Shown one piece after another: positions 6,426 to 9,958 of a DNA stretch of 9,958 bases. The translations under genes were made by a program, and so were the position numbers. Under the pieces are notes generated by a model that saw only the letters and a list, made by a program, of their open reading frames with translations, was not told the DNA's origin and ran no database searches. Numbering within the stretch: the first letter of the stretch is position 1; each line of letters opens with the position of its first letter. The DNA comes from Candidatus Profundicultor aquiphilus (lineage in GTDB: Bacteria; Atribacterota; Atribacteria; Atribacterales; Caldatribacteriaceae): NCBI GenBank assembly GCA_013314795.1, contig JABUEZ010000062.1, positions 1-9,958 on the forward strand. Direction: 5' to 3'.

Positions 6426-7514
6426 ATGGAAAGAGTTCGAGTCGAGAATCTCTGGAAGAAGTTCGGAGATGTGGAAGCGGTAAAGGGAATCCAGCTCTCG
6501 ATCGAAGAAGGAGAGTTTACCGTTTTTCTTGGCCCATCGGGTTGTGGCAAAACGACTACATTGCGAATGATTGCCGGTCTTGAAAAACCGACTTCAGGGG
6601 CCATCTTTATCGCCGGGAAAGAAGTGACGGCTCTGCCGGCTTCCCGAAGGAATATCGCCTTTGTTTTTCAGAATTATGCGTTGTATCCTCATCTCACGGC
6701 TTTTGAGAACATTGCTTTTCCCCTCCAGGCTCAACGGTATCCGAAAGAGGAGGTTGCCGAACGGGTTCGTCAAGTGGCAAAAATCCTGGGCATCGAACAT
6801 CTTCTCAAGATGCGCCCCCATCACTTAAGTAGTGGTGATATGCAGAAAGTAGCCCTGGGAAGAGCCATGGTCCGCCGGCCTCAGGTGTTTCTCATGGATG
6901 AACCGTTAAGTGGGCTTGATGCCAAACACCGGGAAGAAATGCGAGCAGAGCTGAAGAGATTACACATGGAAATCGGGGCAACCACCATCTATGTGACCCA
7001 TGACCAGGTAGAAGCCATGGGGATGGCCGATAAAATTGTGGTGATGAATGAAGGGGTGATCCAGCAGATTGGTTCCCCTCGGGAAATTTATCTCTGGCCC
7101 GAGAACACCTTTGTGGCGCATTTTATCGGTAGTCCGGGAATGAATTTTATCCCTCTTTCGTATGTGAATCGTCAGACCGGATTTCGCCTGGAGGACGGTC
7201 AGACATTTGCCCATGAAGGGCTGGGGCAAATGGTGGAAAAGGCGGGAGTGCGAAATTTAATTCTGGGAATTCGTCCTGAGTTTTTGAGTGTATCTCCGGA
7301 GGGGGAAATCAGGGGTACTGTAATCAGTGTTGAACCCCTTGGCTACAAAAATCTGTGTGCTGTGGAAATAACCCCCGGAAAAATTGTCCGGGTGGAAGAC
7401 CCGGAAAAGAGGAATTTTCAGGGAACGGTGCGACTGAAGGTCTCCTGGGAAAGAGCGTGCCTTTTTGAGGTAGAAAGTGGAAAGCGCTTGAAGTGGGGAA
7501 AAGAAAATGGCTGA
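6426..7514 (+). CDS. Sugar ABC transporter ATPase 1 (MalK/UgpC-type), diverged signature motif
   Basis: This is a 362-residue nucleotide-binding protein: Walker A GPSGCGKTT (36-44), Q-loop Q82, signature LSSGD (134-138), Walker B VFLMDEP (154-160) with catalytic E159, D-loop SGLDA and switch His192. A C-terminal region from about 235 (FIGSPGMN, GIRPEFL) is the OB-fold regulatory domain seen in MalK-like ATPases. The signature differs from consensus LSGGQ at the third position (Gly to Ser) and the fifth (Gln to Asp). The ATG at 6426 fits where homologues begin; a modest GAGG (6414-6417) precedes it. A TTG at 6393 with AGGGGG upstream is a possible longer start that would overlap the permease end. 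The stop overlaps the next ATPase start by 8 bp, implying coupled, near-equal synthesis and probably a heterodimer. Confidence 0.92.
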   Translation: MERVRVENLWKKFGDVEAVKGIQLSIEEGEFTVFLGPSGCGKTTTLRMIAGLEKPTSGAIFIAGKEVTALPASRRNIAFVFQNYALYPHLTAFENIAFPLQAQRYPKEEVAERVRQVAKILGIEHLLKMRPHHLSSGDMQKVALGRAMVRRPQVFLMDEPLSGLDAKHREEMRAELKRLHMEIGATTIYVTHDQVEAMGMADKIVVMNEGVIQQIGSPREIYLWPENTFVAHFIGSPGMNFIPLSYVNRQTGFRLEDGQTFAHEGLGQMVEKAGVRNLILGIRPEFLSVSPEGEIRGTVISVEPLGYKNLCAVEITPGKIVRVEDPEKRNFQGTVRLKVSWERACLFEVESGKRLKWGKENG

Positions 7515-8583
7515 AGTCCTTTTAGAGAATGTGGTGAAAAATTTTGGGAAAATCAAGGCTTTGCGTGGGATTCACATTGAGGTGAAGGATGGCGAATTTC
7601 TGGTTCTTCTGGGTCCGACCGGAGCGGGGAAAACCACCACGTTACGCATTGTGAGTGGACTGGAAGAACCGGATGAGGGAAACGTATATATTGATGGGGT
7701 GCTTATGAACGGCGTTGCACCTCGAGATCGGAACTGCGCCTTTGTGTTTCAAAATTATATTCTCTACCCTCACATGACCGTTTATGATAATCTGGCCTTT
7801 CCTCTCCGTTCCAGAATGTGGAGGGTTGAGGAAGGTGAAATCCGCAAAAGAATTGAAAGGGTTTCTTCCATCCTCAAAATTCAGCATCTTTTGAAAAGGA
7901 GACCAGATCGATTAAGTGGTGGTGAACAGCAGCGGGTCGCTCTGGGCAGGGCTATGGTGCGTAACCCCAGGGTCTTCCTCATGGATGAGCCGCTTTCCAA
8001 TCTGGATGCCAAATTACGGGAAGAAATGAGAGTGGAACTCAAGAGTTTGCAGAAGAATTTGCATGCCACATTCTTTTTTGTGACTCATGACCACGTGGAA
8101 GCCATGACCCTGGGAGACCGGGTGGTGGTTCTGAACCAGGGCCTGGTGATGCAGGTTGGTTCTCCAGAGGAGGTGTATGCGCGTCCTCATAACCTTTTTG
8201 TGGCTCGCTTCATAGGGGCACCGGAAATCAACCTCCTGGAGGGAGAAATGGACGCCGGATTCGTCCGTTGTCGTTCCTTGAGAGTTTCCTGGAAGATAGA
8301 AGATTTCCCCTTTTTGAGGGGAATCTCGAAGATACCTGAAAAGGTGTTTCTGGGTGTGCGGCCAGAAGATATTCTCCTGGGAGTAGGTAGCGAGAGAGGA
8401 GAAGTGTACCTCATTGAAGATCTGGGTGTTGATAAGGTGGTGCGTCTCAGGGCTGGTGAGGTACTGCTGCGGGTGAGAATATCCCAGGAAGCGCCTGTAC
8501 GGGTTGGAGAATCCGTCAGTTATGATTTGCGGAGGGAAAAGGTTATCTTTTTCGACCCGATGACGGAAAGGATTTTGACCTGA
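7507..8583 (+). CDS. Sugar ABC transporter ATPase 2 (MalK/UgpC-type), canonical motifs
   Basis: This is a 358-residue nucleotide-binding protein with a full set of motifs: Walker A GPTGAGKTT (36-44), Q-loop Q82, signature LSGGE (136-140), Walker B VFLMDEP (156-162) with E161, D-loop SNLDA and switch His194. The C-terminal regulatory domain (FIGAPEINLLEG, then FLGVRPEDI) diverges strongly from that of ATPase 1, while the catalytic halves are clearly related, as expected of tandem duplicates that specialised. Its ATG lies inside the end of ATPase 1 (ATGGCTGA, 8-bp overlap). Most CUT1 operons carry one ATPase gene or none; a pair resembles the two-ATPase glycerol-3-phosphate transporter GlpSTPQV of rhizobia. 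It probably dimerises with ATPase 1 beneath the two permeases. Confidence 0.93.
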   Translation: MAEVLLENVVKNFGKIKALRGIHIEVKDGEFLVLLGPTGAGKTTTLRIVSGLEEPDEGNVYIDGVLMNGVAPRDRNCAFVFQNYILYPHMTVYDNLAFPLRSRMWRVEEGEIRKRIERVSSILKIQHLLKRRPDRLSGGEQQRVALGRAMVRNPRVFLMDEPLSNLDAKLREEMRVELKSLQKNLHATFFFVTHDHVEAMTLGDRVVVLNQGLVMQVGSPEEVYARPHNLFVARFIGAPEINLLEGEMDAGFVRCRSLRVSWKIEDFPFLRGISKIPEKVFLGVRPEDILLGVGSERGEVYLIEDLGVDKVVRLRAGEVLLRVRISQEAPVRVGESVSYDLRREKVIFFDPMTERILT

Positions 8584-8593
8584 GGGATGGGTC

Positions 8594-9628
8594 ATGGAGA
8601 GGAATAAGCGGAATGGTCGGGTAACCATTAGGGATGTGGCCAGAGAGGCGGGGGTGTCGCAATCCACGGTATCTCATTTTCTCAATCACACTGCCTCGCT
8701 TTCGCCAGAAACCAAACAGCGGATTCGAGAGGCGATCAAAAAACTTCATTACCGCCCGCATCTTGTAGCCAGAAATTTCAAAAAAAGACGAACCGCCTCG
8801 CTGGGTCTTTTCATTCCCGATATTACCAACCTTTTCTATGCAGAACTCTCCCGGGGTGTGGCTGACGCAGCTCGGGAAAAGGGGTATAGCGTTATCCTGT
8901 ATTCAACCTCTTACCAGAGAGAAATGGAAAAAAGTTTTATCGAGCTCGTGGAGCAGGGCCAGGTGGATGGAGTGGTGGTTTCCTATAGCCTGATTGAGGA
9001 TAGTCTCTGGAACCGGCTGTTTGATTGTGGTGTGCCCCTGGTTCTGGTGGATATTTATCCCTTTACGTCTCGGTATCCCTCGGTGGTTATGGATAACGAA
9101 AAGGGGATGGAGATGGCTATTGACTATTTACACGGTCTGGGGCATACTGAAATTGCATATCTGGGAGAACCACCGTATGTTTTGACCTTGGTAAAAAGAC
9201 AGAGGTCGTTTCTGGCGAGCATGCAGAAGCGAGGTTTCTCTGTGAAAGAAAAGTGGGTTCTGGTGGAAGAAAGAACCCAGCTAAACCGGGTGGAAATCGG
9301 CTTTTCCTTAGGGAAGCGTTTGCTTCAGAACCAGTCTTTACCGACCGCAGTGGTGGCCAGTTCTGATCTGGTGGCCATCGGTGCCATGAAGGCATTTTTG
9401 AGTGCGGGAATGAAAATTCCGGAGGACATTTCGGTGGTCGGTTTCGATGATATTCTCCTGGCTTCATATTTTCATCCTTCCTTGACCACGATTCGGCAGC
9501 CCAAGTATGAGATGGGGAAGATGGGAGTGGAGTTTTTACTGAGGCTGGTCGAGGGGGAGAGTGCGTTCCAGAACGCGATCCTCGAACCCTTACTTGTGGA
9601 ACGCAATTCCTGTCGGAGATTGCAATGA
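8594..9628 (+). CDS. LacI/GalR-family transcriptional regulator
   Basis: This is a 344-residue protein. The N-terminal helix-turn-helix is at about 10-31 (VTIRDVAREAGVSQSTVSHFLN), and the hinge region YRPHLVARNFKKR is at 53-65. A periplasmic-binding-protein-like sugar-sensing domain follows: LGLFIPDITNLFYAEL from 70, then DGVVVSY, VVMDNEKG, VVASSDLVAIGAMKA, and ISVVGFDD near the C-terminus. Recognition-helix residues are Q23, S24 and H28, and Phe62 replaces the usual minor-groove-inserting hinge Leu. The ATG at 8594 follows the ATPase 2 stop by 10 bases with a GAGGG site. As the last gene of the cluster it probably represses the operon through the operator at 1131-1144 and is released by the imported sugar or a catabolite, giving autoregulation. 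Confidence 0.93.
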   Translation: MERNKRNGRVTIRDVAREAGVSQSTVSHFLNHTASLSPETKQRIREAIKKLHYRPHLVARNFKKRRTASLGLFIPDITNLFYAELSRGVADAAREKGYSVILYSTSYQREMEKSFIELVEQGQVDGVVVSYSLIEDSLWNRLFDCGVPLVLVDIYPFTSRYPSVVMDNEKGMEMAIDYLHGLGHTEIAYLGEPPYVLTLVKRQRSFLASMQKRGFSVKEKWVLVEERTQLNRVEIGFSLGKRLLQNQSLPTAVVASSDLVAIGAMKAFLSAGMKIPEDISVVGFDDILLASYFHPSLTTIRQPKYEMGKMGVEFLLRLVEGESAFQNAILEPLLVERNSCRRLQ

Positions 9629-9667
9629 AGGGAGGTGAAAAAGGGAGAAAAAAAGCTATTTTAAGGG

Positions 9668-9685
9668 TGTATTTTTAAGAATACA
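9668..9685. promoter_or_regulatory. 18-bp near-palindrome upstream of the second binding-protein gene
   Basis: TGTATTTTTAAGAATACA is symmetric except for one mismatched pair (16 of 18 positions) and has no loop, so it looks more like a protein-binding operator than an RNA hairpin. It is AT-rich, lacks the central CG of the operator at 1131, and sits 30 bases before the ATG at 9715. A different regulator, or chance in AT-rich DNA, is possible. No clear -35/-10 pair was found in this spacer. Confidence 0.3.
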
Positions 9686-9714
9686 TATGACTCAAGAAGG
9701 GAGGGTTTTCTGGC

Positions 9715-9958
9715 ATGAGGAAACTCATATGGTTTGTGGTTTTCTGTTTGATGGTTGGTTTGTGGGGAAGTGTGGCTTTTGCAGAGGAAGTAACGCTCAC
9801 CATTACCTGGGCAGGCTGGGCGCCGATGGATACGCTCATTGCCCTGGCCGAGGATTTCACTGCCGAAACGGGAATAAAAGTGAAGGGGGATCCTGTTCCC
9901 TGGCCCCAGTACCATGACAAAGTGTTTACTGAATTTGCTTCCGGAAAAACCAGTTTTG
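9715..9958 (+). CDS. Second ABC sugar-binding protein, N-terminal part
   Basis: The frame is open from the ATG at 9715 to the right edge (81 codons). It begins with a signal peptide: MRK, a hydrophobic core, and cleavage after AFA at residue 23, giving a mature start at EEVTL. The next segment, LAEDFTAETGIKVKGD followed by VPWPQYHDKV, aligns well with the binding protein at 3267: across the DFTA...DK(I/V) stretch 16 of 24 residues are identical. It is therefore a family 1 solute-binding protein for a sugar, probably the first gene of another transporter cassette. The ribosome site AAGGGAGGG (9698-9706) lies 8 bases upstream. No terminator separates it from the LacI-family gene, so read-through from the main operon is possible. 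Confidence 0.9.
   Translation, partial: MRKLIWFVVFCLMVGLWGSVAFAEEVTLTITWAGWAPMDTLIALAEDFTAETGIKVKGDPVPWPQYHDKVFTEFASGKTSF

Noticed and set aside
8014..8667. A 217-codon minus-strand frame across ATPase 2 and the LacI-family gene start
   Set aside because: It spans two well-supported genes antisense, is rich in His, Pro and Ser as shadow frames are, and has no supporting signals.

Overview
The window looks like a carbohydrate-uptake and catabolism locus of an anaerobic, sugar-using bacterium. Protein-coding density is high, genes are tightly packed, Shine-Dalgarno sequences are strong and purine-rich (AAGGAGG, GGGGGAGGG), and two of the confident starts are TTG. The proteins are rich in Lys and Glu. 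This style would fit Atribacterota, Thermotogota or a similar, possibly thermophilic group, but that is inference: no rRNA or marker gene is present to fix the taxon.

Left edge (1-1170). A cyclase/kynurenine-formamidase-like gene enters from the left and ends at 344. Its end overlaps by 11 bp, convergently, the end of a minus-strand gene for an exported tetratricopeptide-repeat (TPR) protein. The 186-bp spacer 985-1170 is divergent. It carries a likely extended -10 promoter for the TPR gene on the minus strand. On the plus strand it has a TATAAT promoter followed by a LacI-type operator half-matching TGnAAnCGnTTnCA.

Main operon (1171-9628, plus strand). In order: a TIM-barrel sugar (phosphate) isomerase/epimerase; a zinc-dependent sorbitol-dehydrogenase-like oxidoreductase; an ABC sugar-binding protein; two permeases of the MalF and MalG type; two separate MalK-type ATPases; and a LacI-family repressor. 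Gaps are at most 86 bp. The logical model is that the sugar or polyol is captured by the binding protein, imported by a MalFG-like channel driven by a probable heterodimer of the two ATPases, then oxidised and/or isomerised by the two enzymes. The LacI-family protein probably controls its own operon through the operator in the leader. The substrate cannot be named from sequence alone. A perfect 14-bp hairpin between the binding-protein gene and the first permease gene probably sets a higher level of binding protein than of permease.

Right edge (9629-9958). After an 86-bp spacer with an 18-bp near-palindrome, a second, paralogous sugar-binding protein gene begins and runs off the window. A second transporter cassette may therefore follow.

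No RNA genes, insertion sequences, CRISPR arrays or convincing intrinsic terminators were seen. There is no gene-free stretch above 300 bases. I see no wholly new system. The most unusual points are the asymmetric transporter (two ATPases, one with a diverged signature motif, plus one permease lacking the canonical EAA-loop glycine), the hairpin adjoining the permease ribosome-binding site, and the local operator/repressor pair.
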